Below are positions 45,429-53,643 of a DNA stretch of 64,000 nucleotides, piece after piece (within the stretch, counting starts at the first letter, position 1; every line of letters begins with the position of its first letter). The stretch covers positions 1,612,001-1,676,000 of the forward strand of contig NZ_CP132911.1 of NCBI RefSeq assembly GCF_036320485.1. Reading direction: 5' to 3'. The DNA is from Dyella sp. A6. GTDB lineage: Bacteria > Pseudomonadota > Gammaproteobacteria > Xanthomonadales > Rhodanobacteraceae. The position numbers and the translations under genes are program-made. The notes beneath the pieces were generated by a model, which made no database searches, was not told where the DNA came from, and saw only the letters and a list, made by a program, of their open reading frames with translations.

Positions 45429-48410
45429 TCAGGACGCGGCGACAACCGTCTGCGTACGGGCCAGATCCTGCTCGAACTGGTGCAGGGGCATGGGTTTGCC
45501 GAACAGGTAGCCCTGGTAGAGATCGCAGGCCTGTTCCTTCAGAAACAGGAACTGCTCACGGCTTTCAACACCTTCGGCCACCACTTCAAGCCCCATGCCG
45601 CGGGCCATGCCGATGATGGTCTGCGCTACATGTGCATCGTTCTGTATGGTCGGCAGGTTCTGCACGAATGATTTGTCGATCTTGAGCTGGTCGAGCGGCA
45701 GCCGCGTGAGATAGGACAAGGAAGAGTTGCCGGTGCCGAAGTCATCCACCGAAACACGGATGCCCATGCGTTTCAGTGCATCGAGCTTGACCACGGTGGC
45801 GCCGATATCCTCCATCGCCATGCTCTCGGTGATCTCGAGCTTCAGCTTCGAGGTGGCGGCACTGCATCCGGTCATGGTCATTTCCACCTCGTCGACGAAA
45901 TCGATCCGCCGGAACTGGCGCGGGCTGACATTGACCGACAGCGTGAGCCAGCGTGCCTCGGGCATGGCACTCCAGCGATCCAGTGTGCGGCAGGCCTGTT
46001 CCAGAACCCAGGCGCCGAGCGGCTCGATCATGCCGGTCTGCTCCGCGACCGGAATGAACTCGACCGGCGATACCCGGCCGCGGCGCGGGTGATTCCAGCG
46101 CAGCAGCGCCTCGGCCCCGACCACGCGGCCCCGCACATCGACCTGCGCCTGGTACTCCAGCGTGAACTGGCCTTTGGCCATGCCGGAGCGCAGGTCGTTG
46201 GCCATGGCATTGCGCGCCTCGATCTCCTTCTGCATTTCGGCCGCAAACATGCGTACGGTGTTCTTGCCCGCCCGCTTGGCCTTGAACATGGCCAGCTCGG
46301 CCTCGCTGAGCAGGGTGTCGATCGAACGATGTGGGCAGCCGAGCAGGGTGGCGCCGATGCTTGCAGTACAAAGCAGCTCGCCGGTCGTATTGTGGAAATA
46401 GGGTTCGGCCAGCGCATCGCACAGCGCCTGCGCAAGGGTCTGTGCAAAATCGGTGGCACGTGCAGCGGCCTGCGGCTTGCCGGTCACCAGCAGGGCGAAT
46501 TCGTCGCCCGTGATACGTGCGAGCAGGCCCCCATCGGGCGCAAGACGCCGTATGCGCTGGGCCGCCTGCTGCAGGATCTGGTCACCCAGCTTGTGGCCGT
46601 GAACCGAATTCAGCTGCGAGAAATCATCAAGGCCGATCAGCAGAAGTGCACCGGAACAAAGCTCATCGTCGCTTTTCGCCTGGGTGATCAGCAGCATGCG
46701 TTCTTCCAGCATGATGCGGTTGGGCAGATCGGTCAGCGGGTCGATCTTCTCCAGGCGCTCGGCTCGCGCCGTCGCCTCCATTTCCGTCGTTATGTCGTGC
46801 ACCGAGCAGACTGTGTGTTGCAACACGCCGCCTTCATCGCGAACGGCGGAAATGGCGATGCGCACGTAGAGCAGTTCGCCATTCTTTTTCCGGTACCAGA
46901 TTTCGCCGTTCCAGTTGCCGCTGCTGGCAACCGCGCTGTCCATGGCGGCGTAGAACTGCCGGTTGTGGATGCCGGATCGCAACAGCTTTTTCAGCGAAAG
47001 CCCGACGGCTTCAGCGGCGGTGTGGCCGGAAAGCCTGGCGAAGGCACTGTTGACGCGCTGGATGATGCCACGGGCGTTGCTGATCACAATGCCGTCCTGG
47101 CTCTCGAAGGCCACGGCGGCAATGCGCTGTTCGTTGGCCATGCGTTGGCGCTCGGTAACATCGCGCGCGACCGCCAGTACGCCGGTGATTTCGCCGCTGC
47201 GCGCGCGAATGGGCACTTTGACCAGTTCGATGTTCCGCCTTGTGCCGTCGGGGGCATTGAAGATGAATTCGCCGCTCTGCATCGAGCCCGTGGCATAGAC
47301 GCGGCGATCGATTTCACGGACCTGCATGAGCAACTGGGTGTCCAGCGGAAGGTCGCCATCGCCATGGCCGATGATCGCCTCGCGCGGCAGCCCGACAAGC
47401 TCCATAGCGCGTGCGTTGCAGTCGACATAGGTACCGTCACTGCTCTTGAGCCACATCGCATCCGGGCTGCTTTCCACCAGGGTGCGCAGTTGCGCGCGTT
47501 CCAGCAGCAGCTCATGTGCCTGATGTTCGAGCTGGGTACTCTTTTCAAGTATTTCGGCGGTGCGCATGCGTACCGCGCGACGAAGCACCAGTATCCAAAG
47601 AGCCAGCAAGACCATGATGCCGAGCGCGCTCGACAGCACGATCATGGTCCTGCGGGTGGAGTATGGGAATTCCAGCGGATGCTTGAACCATTTTGCCCTC
47701 AGCGCGCGCTGTTCAGCCGGTGTGATCAGCTTCATGCCGTGCTCGACCAGCGCGTATGTCGCGCTATCGCCGCGTCGCACCGCCCAGTGGAATCTACCCT
47801 GATACAGGGTGAATGCCTTGGCGAATCGCAGATTATCCCGGCTGAGATACAGGTAATAATTGGCCGGTTCGTCGTCCATGCAGAAAATCTTGATCACGCC
47901 CGATTTGGCCGCAGCCAGAATCGCTTCGTAGTTCGGGTAGTTCACCACACTGTCGATGCCAAAACTGGCCAGCTTGTCGGTGCAGGCATCGCCGCGTTCG
48001 ACACCAATCTGGAATCCACTCAGTGCATGCACATTGCTGATGCCCTGAATCGTGTGGTCGACGTAAATGCCGACGGTCTGGGTGGAGTAGGGCGGCGAGA
48101 AGGTGTAGAGCTTGTTGCGTGCCGGGGTGTGGAAGATCATGTCGATCACATCCGCGTGACCGTCGGCCATGGCTTTCTGGGCATCCGACCACTGCATCGG
48201 CTGCAGGTCGACCGGAACACCGGTCTTGCTCGACCACAGCTTCCATAGATCGACGATGTAGCCCTCGGGCTTACCATCCGGACCGAGGAACAGGTAGGGC
48301 GGATAATTGTTGTCGCCGACGACATGCAGGACTTTGGGTGCTGCATGTGCTGACATCGCTGTCATCACAAGCAGCAAAAATACCAGGCAACGCCCTCGAC
48401 ATTCCGGCAT
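45429..48410 (-). CDS. Membrane signalling protein: SBP-type sensor, PAS, degenerate GGDEF and EAL
   Basis: This 993-residue protein has a signal peptide (residues 1-23), a periplasmic solute-binding-protein-type sensor (about 25-250, VVGDNNYPPYLFLGPDGKPEGYIVDLWKLW), a transmembrane helix (about 258-280), two PAS domains (YVDCNARAMELVGLPRE; IQRVNSAFARLSGHTAAE), a GGDEF domain with TGDEF at the active site near residue 635, and a C-terminal EAL domain. EAL residues look intact: EALLRW, VNVSPRQF, EITES, VDDFGTG, KIDKSF, AEGVE. Expected output is cyclic-di-GMP hydrolysis controlled by a periplasmic small-molecule ligand. The altered GGDEF may be regulatory. Confidence 0.9.
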   Translation of the reverse strand: MPECRGRCLVFLLLVMTAMSAHAAPKVLHVVGDNNYPPYLFLGPDGKPEGYIVDLWKLWSSKTGVPVDLQPMQWSDAQKAMADGHADVIDMIFHTPARNKLYTFSPPYSTQTVGIYVDHTIQGISNVHALSGFQIGVERGDACTDKLASFGIDSVVNYPNYEAILAAAKSGVIKIFCMDDEPANYYLYLSRDNLRFAKAFTLYQGRFHWAVRRGDSATYALVEHGMKLITPAEQRALRAKWFKHPLEFPYSTRRTMIVLSSALGIMVLLALWILVLRRAVRMRTAEILEKSTQLEHQAHELLLERAQLRTLVESSPDAMWLKSSDGTYVDCNARAMELVGLPREAIIGHGDGDLPLDTQLLMQVREIDRRVYATGSMQSGEFIFNAPDGTRRNIELVKVPIRARSGEITGVLAVARDVTERQRMANEQRIAAVAFESQDGIVISNARGIIQRVNSAFARLSGHTAAEAVGLSLKKLLRSGIHNRQFYAAMDSAVASSGNWNGEIWYRKKNGELLYVRIAISAVRDEGGVLQHTVCSVHDITTEMEATARAERLEKIDPLTDLPNRIMLEERMLLITQAKSDDELCSGALLLIGLDDFSQLNSVHGHKLGDQILQQAAQRIRRLAPDGGLLARITGDEFALLVTGKPQAAARATDFAQTLAQALCDALAEPYFHNTTGELLCTASIGATLLGCPHRSIDTLLSEAELAMFKAKRAGKNTVRMFAAEMQKEIEARNAMANDLRSGMAKGQFTLEYQAQVDVRGRVVGAEALLRWNHPRRGRVSPVEFIPVAEQTGMIEPLGAWVLEQACRTLDRWSAMPEARWLTLSVNVSPRQFRRIDFVDEVEMTMTGCSAATSKLKLEITESMAMEDIGATVVKLDALKRMGIRVSVDDFGTGNSSLSYLTRLPLDQLKIDKSFVQNLPTIQNDAHVAQTIIGMARGMGLEVVAEGVESREQFLFLKEQACDLYQGYLFGKPMPLHQFEQDLARTQTVVAAS

Positions 48411-48743
48411 GCGGCCCCCTGTTCACTGTCCGTTCCTATGGCTCGAGCATCAGTCGCGACTTCGAAAGAAAGTGCGATATCACGATCAAGTCACTCAGGA
48501 CAAGCGGTATTGCGTGACGCAGTCCATGATTTCAAGCTTTATTATCTACACCGCAATGCGTGTCGCGTGCAACCGTGAATTCAATTCAACGCTGCCGACA
48601 TGCATGTTCGTTATTGCATGATTACGCGAGGCTTACGAAATAAGCCTGTCCGCGTTGTCGAAGGGATGGTTTCAAGATGTCGGACATCCGTATCCGCAGC
48701 TCCACGATATTCAGCGCAGATGCTGCATCGAGACGTCGCCAGC

Positions 48744-48774
48744 AAAAAGGCCAGGGACATCCATCCCCGGCCTT
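48744..48774 (-). terminator. Native terminator behind the tRNA-Ala 3' end
   Basis: On the minus strand, AAGGCCGGGGA (with a TGGATG loop) pairs with TCCCTGGCCTT and is followed by TTT, 18 bases past the CCA end of the tRNA fragment. It appears to be the original terminator of the tRNA gene and so chromosomal backbone. Confidence 0.75.
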
Positions 48775-48791
48775 CTTCAATCGCATGAGTT

Positions 48792-48842
48792 TGGTGGAGC
48801 GGAGGAGGATCGAACTCCCGACCTTCGCATTGCGAACGCGAA
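48792..48842 (-). tRNA. 3' half of tRNA-Ala(CGC), attachment-site remnant
   Basis: Read on the minus strand, the segment has the anticodon arm (stem TCGCG/TGCGA, loop TTCGCAA, anticodon CGC), variable loop AGGTC, T-arm GGGAG-TTCGATC-CTCCT, acceptor 3' strand CCGCTCC and ACCA. The T at position 70 fits the G3:U70 identity pair of alanine tRNAs. No 5' acceptor strand or D-arm follows upstream; the sequence turns into integrase-flanking DNA. It is therefore the att copy left at one end of an integrated element, not a functional tRNA. Confidence 0.8.
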
Positions 48843-48926
48843 ATTTCATCCGTCGCAGCCCTTGATACAGCTAGGTATGATGCTAATTTCCAGTCCGATT
48901 GGGACAATTTTGGGACACTGGCATCG

Positions 48927-49898
48927 ATGGCTACCATCATCAAGCGCGGAGACCGCTGGCAAGCCCGAATCCGCCGCAAGGGATTCCCGATTCTTTCTGA
49001 GTCATTCACTCGTCGCTTCGACGCCGAGGCATGGGCGCGTAAGGTGGAGGGCGAGCTCGAGCGCGGGATCTGGCGGGATAATCGGGAAGCGGAGTCGACG
49101 ACGCTACGCGAGCTCCTGGATCGGTACGAAACGGAGAAGACAGCGCAGAAGCGCGGGTGCGTGCAGGAGCTCTCCGTGCTGGCTGCCCTGAAGGACGAAA
49201 GGGTCGCCGCGCGTCCTCTGGCTTCGATCCGTTCACAGGACGTCGCGGCTCTTCGGGATACCTGGCAGAAGCAGGGATACCGGCCTGCGACAGTACGCCG
49301 GCGGCTCTCGGTGCTGTCCCATGCGTTCGAGGTTGGGCGCAAGGAGTGGGGCATGGAGGGACTGGTCAATCCGGTCCGGTTGATCAGCCAGCCCACCGTC
49401 CGAAACGGTCGCGACAGGCGCGTGACGGGAACCGAATTGGATGCCATCTGTGCGGCTTCGCAGTCTCCTGCTTTGGTCGCTTTGATCGGCCTCGCGGTGG
49501 AAACGGCGATGCGCCGGAGTGAGCTTGTCGAGCTGAATTGGGCGAATGTTGATCTCGAGCGGCGTGTCGTTCGTCTGGAGCAGACGAAGAACGGAGACGT
49601 CCGTGATGTTCCCCTCACGTCTGCCGCCGTGGACATTTTTCGGGGACTTCCGCGGACGGGGGAAGGGCAAGTATTTGGAATGCGGGCGGACTCCGTTACG
49701 CAGGCTTTCGATCGCGCTTGCAAGAAGGCCAAGATCGACGATCTGCGCTTTCATGATCTCCGCCACGAGGCCACCTCCCGGCTTGCGGAGAAGCTCCAGT
49801 TGCATGAGTTGGCGAAGGTAACGGGGCACCGCGACATGCGCATGGTGGCACGCTACTACCATCCCAGAGCGGAGGATTTGGCGCGGAAACTGGACTGA
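48927..49898 (+). CDS. int: Tyrosine-family site-specific integrase
   Basis: This 323-residue integrase begins ATIIKRGDRWQARIRRKGFP (arm-binding domain), followed by a SAM-like core-binding region and the catalytic domain. Active-site residues are visible: Arg196 in TAMRRSEL, His276-x-x-Arg279 in HDLRHEA, His301 in GHRDMRM and Tyr310 or Tyr311 in ARYYHPRAE. It lies 85 bases from the tRNA-Ala remnant and reads away from it, the usual layout of tRNA-targeting islands. The repeated TGGGACA words at about 48899-48916 may be arm-type binding sites. Confidence 0.93.
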   Translation: MATIIKRGDRWQARIRRKGFPILSESFTRRFDAEAWARKVEGELERGIWRDNREAESTTLRELLDRYETEKTAQKRGCVQELSVLAALKDERVAARPLASIRSQDVAALRDTWQKQGYRPATVRRRLSVLSHAFEVGRKEWGMEGLVNPVRLISQPTVRNGRDRRVTGTELDAICAASQSPALVALIGLAVETAMRRSELVELNWANVDLERRVVRLEQTKNGDVRDVPLTSAAVDIFRGLPRTGEGQVFGMRADSVTQAFDRACKKAKIDDLRFHDLRHEATSRLAEKLQLHELAKVTGHRDMRMVARYYHPRAEDLARKLD

Positions 49899-50223
49899 GA
49901 TTTCTCGCGTTGAAATGGTCCGAGACGGATCAAAAATGCTTGGAATTAAAATCCATCTAAATCAATGTGTTGAGGATGTCACCCGTTGAAATGCGTTGCG
50001 GCGCAACGGTTCCGCGCATAGCTGACGCGTCCTGATATCTGCTCACCCGCTCAAGACCGTTGCAGCGCAAGGGTTGGAGACGGGTCTGACACACTTACTT
50101 TTATCTTGCCGTGCTGTCTTTCAGCTCGTCGCCCATGCTCACGCAACGTGCCAGTGACTCGGATAGTGGGTGGTCGGAGGTCTCAGTGCTCGACCTTGTT
50201 ACACGCGGCCCAATGCCCCTGCG
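49899..50223. other. Gene-free stretch after the integrase
   Basis: There is no coding frame with a ribosome site and no clear repeat. It is mixed AT- and GC-rich sequence, and looks like island filler. Confidence 0.5.
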
Positions 50224-50511
50224 TCAAACGCTCCGAACCTGTAGCGGATGCACCGTAGGTTGCGGACGCTGCATGGCTTGCCACAGCTGATAGTTCGTCT
50301 GCATCGCGAGCAGGGCATGGGCGGTACTCACGCCGGCCTTTTCGAGGCGCAAAGCCAAGTCGGGACTCATCGTTGCTTTCCCCTGGATGATCCGCGAAAG
50401 CGAGGGGCGCGATACCCCTAGTCGGCGGGCGGCTTCGGCAACAGACAAATTCAACGGATCGAGCACCTCGCACTTGAGGATTACGCCAGGGTGGGGAGGG
50501 TTGTGCATCAT
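50224..50511 (-). CDS. higA: HigA-family antitoxin-like HTH protein, without HigB
   Basis: This 95-residue protein opens MHNPPHPGVILKCEVLDPL and carries an XRE-type helix-turn-helix (LSVAEAARRLGVSRPSLSRIIQGKATMSPDLALRLEKAG), the pattern of HigA addiction-module antidotes. HigA normally represses its operon and neutralises the HigB mRNA interferase encoded just upstream. The 343 bases upstream here contain no HigB-like frame, so this may be an orphan antitoxin or a plain regulator. Confidence 0.85.
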   Translation of the reverse strand: MMHNPPHPGVILKCEVLDPLNLSVAEAARRLGVSRPSLSRIIQGKATMSPDLALRLEKAGVSTAHALLAMQTNYQLWQAMQRPQPTVHPLQVRSV

Positions 50512-50854
50512 TGTTCAATGATCCTCACTGGCAATGTCGGCAGTCAACGAAATCGGCGTGGAACACTTTCAGGTGGCTGTCCACAGATCCACAGTCCGTC
50601 CGTGGGATGCTTCCGCATATCCCGCGGTCGGGCTGTGGGGCTCGTGGGCAGCTTCCCCGCGACAGGGTAGAGTGCTTTTGCAAATACGCAAACGGCTCGA
50701 TGTGTATGGCTTCGTTGGGTGCCTGCATCGAGGCGGTTGCTTCATACTGAAGTCGTCGGTGCTGATGGGCTCACGAGCAAGTACGATCGTCAGCCAGGCG
50801 GCGAATGATCGGCGGATGTCGAACCGAAGCAGATATTTCGATTGGGGAGGGGCA
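50512..50854. other. Gene-free stretch upstream of higA
   Basis: No toxin gene or other supported coding frame was found on either strand. It presumably holds the divergent promoters of higA and of the hypothetical gene at 50855. Confidence 0.5.
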
Positions 50855-51289
50855 ATGAGGATCGGGGAACTTACCTCATTCGCGCACAACGTTGCAGACT
50901 CGCTCGCAAGCGGGATTTGCTTCATGGCAGGCGTATATCCAACGGATATCTATGGCGAGGCGGCTTCCTCGCCCGAAGGGCACATCGTCGTAGATTTTAA
51001 GAAGGGATCTACATCTGGAAGCCCAGCTTCCCCTGGCCTCCAGAGAGCCGTCCAACGCTTCTGCGAGTTGCTTCCGGAGCTCGCCAAGGAGCACGGACTG
51101 GACGCATCGGAGATCAATGTCTTGATGGCCAGGTTCGGCACCGATCCTGTCGCTGGTCGACATTTCTCGGTTACGGTTGAGGCGATCGACGGGCGGCGTT
51201 CCGTTGACCAGTACGTAGGAAGTCCGGGCCGGCGCTTTGGCAAGGCTTGCAGGAGCTCCGCTGCAGACCAGAAAATTGGGAGTGCTTAG
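50855..51289 (+). CDS. Hypothetical protein
   Basis: This 144-residue protein is of unrecognised family. The start is fixed by the strong ribosome site GGGGAGGGGCA directly before ATG; a longer open frame to 50534 lacks support. No signal peptide or clear membrane helix is present. The first half contains DIYGEAASSPEGHIVVDFKKGS. The middle forms an amphipathic helix (VQRFCELLPELAKEHGLDASEI), and the end is basic and Ser-rich. It is flanked by an orphan antitoxin and a secreted small protein in the island. Confidence 0.55.
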   Translation: MRIGELTSFAHNVADSLASGICFMAGVYPTDIYGEAASSPEGHIVVDFKKGSTSGSPASPGLQRAVQRFCELLPELAKEHGLDASEINVLMARFGTDPVAGRHFSVTVEAIDGRRSVDQYVGSPGRRFGKACRSSAADQKIGSA

Positions 51290-51429
51290 AGTCTCCGCCG
51301 ACCGGCAGAATTTCAGCATCCATAATGTCCGCTGTCGACGGCGGATTCAACCGGTGGATGCAACGCGTGCCTTCACGCCCTGCCTGCGGATTGGGGGGCT
51401 GGCTGGAATAAGTCCTAAGGTGAGTACGA

Positions 51430-51765
51430 ATGGTCAGGAAGCTTGGATTGATTACTGGGCTATTGGCTCTGGTATTTGGGCAAGTAAGCGTGGCCGGAGC
51501 CGAGGAACGCCCCAAGTTAAGTGCGTCCGGCCTTGAGCGGATTTACACCTGCGCCGAGGTCGCGCATCGTCTTGCGGCGGACGATGCGTCCGCTCAGGAT
51601 ATCGTGATCAAGGCGTTGGAACAGGCCTACCCGGAAGTTCGATCGAAGAGTGGAGAACTTCACTTGCAGGCCAAGCAAAAGGTTGACGCCATGCTGACGG
51701 ACTCGGAGTTGCGTCAGTTCGATAGAGAACAGTGCACGCGGGCCGTTGTCGAACGGATCATCTGA
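51430..51765 (+). CDS. Small secreted protein, unknown function
   Basis: This 111-residue protein has a typical signal peptide (VRKLGLITGLLALVFGQVSVAGA, cleavage near residue 24). The mature part is about 87 residues, mostly helical and charged, with two cysteines (YTCAEVAHRL and EQCTRAV) that could form a disulfide. It is not recognised. An attC recombination site begins 61 bases after its stop, so this gene may be the last part of an integron-type cassette. Confidence 0.6.
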   Translation: MVRKLGLITGLLALVFGQVSVAGAEERPKLSASGLERIYTCAEVAHRLAADDASAQDIVIKALEQAYPEVRSKSGELHLQAKQKVDAMLTDSELRQFDREQCTRAVVERII

Positions 51766-51825
51766 TGTCGGACATTCTTTGTGTCCGCCAAAACAACTCG
51801 GCAATGCGCACGACTGAGTGCTTGG

Positions 51826-51878
51826 CCCTAACAACTCCAGCGGACGCACTACGCGCGCCGCTTAACTCTGCGTTAGGC
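51826..51878 (+). repeat. Integron attC-like recombination site
   Basis: CCCTAAC at the left pairs with the right core site GTTAGGC, which fits the GTTRRRY consensus. Inside, AGCGG pairs with CCGCT around a short spacer, leaving unpaired bases as in foldable attC sites. TAACAACTCC and CTTAACTCTGCGTTAGGC closely follow the wording of Xanthomonas-type attC sites. The following gene begins 14 bases after the core site, as cassette genes do. No integron integrase is seen nearby. Confidence 0.7.
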
Positions 51879-51891
51879 TTAGGAGTCGCTT

Positions 51892-52224
51892 GTGAGCTAT
51901 TACACCTACGCACACTTACAATATTTCGACGGTGGCACGATTGACCCAGCGGAATTCCACGACGACCTTCTGGCGCTTCTTGCCGAGCACAAGTTGCATC
52001 GTGACGTTGGCAAGGATCTAGCCAATCTCTTTTCGAAAGGCGAAGCAACATTTACTTTCTACGGCGGGTGTTACACCGTGCAACCCTTGCTGGCATGGGT
52101 CTCAAAGCAAAGGCCGGATGTTGCATTTGGCGTTCAAGGACGCGGCGAAGAGCTTCGCGACGTTTGGGTACGCGAATTTCTTAGCGGGCAAGTCGCATTC
52201 CAAGAAGGCCCGTTCAACGAGTGA
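51892..52224 (+). CDS. Hypothetical cassette protein
   Basis: This 110-residue soluble, acidic protein starts at GTG, with GGAG eight bases before it. It opens SYYTYAHLQYFDGGTIDP, and its aromatic-rich middle is FTFYGGCYTVQPLLAWVSKQRPDV. No family recognised. Its start just behind an attC site makes it a probable integron gene cassette; no second attC is visible after its stop, so the right cassette boundary seems lost. Confidence 0.6.
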   Translation: MSYYTYAHLQYFDGGTIDPAEFHDDLLALLAEHKLHRDVGKDLANLFSKGEATFTFYGGCYTVQPLLAWVSKQRPDVAFGVQGRGEELRDVWVREFLSGQVAFQEGPFNE

Positions 52225-52401
52225 AGGGCAGCCTATGCTCACTGGTAACGGAATAGTGGCGATAATGCGAGCAGCGGGCTGATCGCATCACGCAACCCGT
52301 CAGCACTGATCAGGCCGCTGCCCGATATGATCAGCGTGCGACCGGCAGTGACCGACCCGAAGCAGACCCTGGAGCGATGGTCATCATGCGTAGGAGAATG
52401 G

Positions 52402-52632
52402 ATGAGAAATCCAAAAATGTTCTACAGCCTTACACTTCTCGTACTGATTGCCGCGACTCTTCTGGTCACTTTTTATGGAGTACCCATGCTCTCCGAAAAA
52501 GTTGATGCATGTCACTACGCCAAAACAAGATCGTTTGGTTGCTCGTCGTCGTTCGGCACATTTATGACGTTTCTGACGGTCGGGGTCGCGTTGATTATTG
52601 GCGGCATTTGGACAAGATTCGGTCGTTGGTAG
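52402..52632 (+). CDS. Small two-helix membrane protein, unknown function
   Basis: This 76-residue protein has two hydrophobic segments (FYSLTLLVLIAATLLVTFYGVPML and FGTFMTFLTVGVALIIGGIW) joined by a short loop with two cysteines (CHYAKTRSFGC). TAGGAGA lies seven bases upstream of this ATG, which is preferred to the in-frame ATG at 52327. No family recognised. It sits among other island genes with membrane segments. Confidence 0.55.
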   Translation: MRNPKMFYSLTLLVLIAATLLVTFYGVPMLSEKVDACHYAKTRSFGCSSSFGTFMTFLTVGVALIIGGIWTRFGRW

Positions 52633-52836
52633 CGCGCCCCTGGTGCGGCCGACGTTGCATGGTCGCGGGTTGCCCTTGCAGTCCTGACCGACTTTGACCT
52701 GAATTGCTCCAAAGGGCAGTGAGCGACCCATTGCTGCCGATCGCGACTGTCCGCTCTTGGGGTGACTGATTACGCACACTTGAACGCAGCCAATGGCAAG
52801 CTGCATAGGGGGTTGGCGGCCTGTTGCAAAGAACTG

Positions 52837-53205
52837 TTAGCTCGACCGCGTTCGCAAGTCTGCGATCGAGTCCAAGAGGTTGACCGCTTCGTTATGAAAT
52901 GCGGACGAGGTGTTCTTGAGCGTCTCTGCAATTTCCTCGGCCTCATCTAGACGTGCGAGATGTATAAGTGCCTTGGCTCTGTACACGAGGTGGAACTTGT
53001 TGTTAGGAGACAACCGTAATCGAAGATCCACATAAGCAAGGAGCTTCTCGTACCTCCCGGCTTCAGCCATGCGTTTCATTCGGCGGTAGTCATCGTTCTT
53101 TCGGAAATTCCGATAGTTACATAGGACGGTGGCCACCGTCAGAACGAAAACGATCCCCGTGAGTATCCAAAGCTGGAGTTGTAGTGCCGCGATCTGAGAC
53201 GCCAT
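52837..53205 (-). CDS. Membrane-anchored helical-repeat protein, paralogue 2
   Basis: This 122-residue protein has an N-terminal transmembrane helix (LQLWILTGIVFVLTVATVL) followed by TPR-like helices (GRYEKLLAYVDLRLRLSPNNKFHLVYRAKALIHLARLDEAEEIAETL). It ends VNLLDSIADLRTR. The same layout and several identical phrases occur in the gene just upstream (53215-53643), so the two are tandem duplicates that have diverged. Function unknown; a protein-scaffold or immunity role is only speculation. Confidence 0.65.
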   Translation of the reverse strand: MASQIAALQLQLWILTGIVFVLTVATVLCNYRNFRKNDDYRRMKRMAEAGRYEKLLAYVDLRLRLSPNNKFHLVYRAKALIHLARLDEAEEIAETLKNTSSAFHNEAVNLLDSIADLRTRSS

Positions 53206-53214
53206 ACGTGTGTC

Positions 53215-53643
53215 CTACTGTGCGTCAAGTTTCGACGCCAAGAGCGCCGGGAAGTCGTGCTCAGGGATTTTTTGTTGCTCAAGCTTGCAGCGTAGATCAG
53301 CGATAAAATCAATCAAGTTGACCGCGGTGGTTCGCCATTCCGGCGCAGCTTTCTTGAACTCCCATGCGGCACGCTCGGCTTCTTCTAGGCGACCAAGCCT
53401 TAGAAGCACTTGCGTTTTATACATTAAGTACATCGAACTGGCCGGTGCATCCTCAAGCCCTTCATTGACGCGTGAGAGGAGCTTGGTGAGCTGCTTTGAT
53501 TCGAGCAGACGCTGCAATCGCCTCGCCTCACGATCTGCCGAAGACGGTGCGAACTTGTAAAGAATGTTTCCGATCATGAGCATCCCGATGACCCCGGCTA
53601 GGACCCAAATCTGAATCTGTATGGTGGAGAGTTCGGGAGCCAT
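53215..53643 (-). CDS. Membrane-anchored helical-repeat protein, paralogue 1
   Basis: This 142-residue protein has an N-terminal transmembrane helix (IQIWVLAGVIGMLMIGNILY) and TPR-like helices (KQLTKLLSRVNEGLEDAPASSMYLMYKTQVLLRLGRLEEAERAAWEF), then AVNLIDFIADLRCKLEQQ. It shares order and wording with the next gene downstream, nine bases away, and both probably sit on one transcript. The extra C-terminal tail is absent from the paralogue. No established family could be named. Confidence 0.65.
   Translation of the reverse strand: MAPELSTIQIQIWVLAGVIGMLMIGNILYKFAPSSADREARRLQRLLESKQLTKLLSRVNEGLEDAPASSMYLMYKTQVLLRLGRLEEAERAAWEFKKAAPEWRTTAVNLIDFIADLRCKLEQQKIPEHDFPALLASKLDAQ

Noticed and set aside
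48622..48849. Short minus-strand frame across the tRNA remnant
   Set aside because: It translates the tRNA-Ala 3' end and its terminator; the phrase KVGSSILLRSTK is a known artefact of reading a tRNA as protein.
48844..48926. 5' half of the tRNA-Ala gene
   Set aside because: No acceptor strand matching CCGCTCC and no D-arm are present; the sequence continues as integrase-flanking DNA.
50525..50728. HigB toxin upstream of higA
   Set aside because: The only frame there has no RelE/HigB-like features; its translation is low-complexity.
52225..52401. Second attC after the cassette gene
   Set aside because: No GTTRRRY core with matching inverted partner was found between 52225 and 52401.
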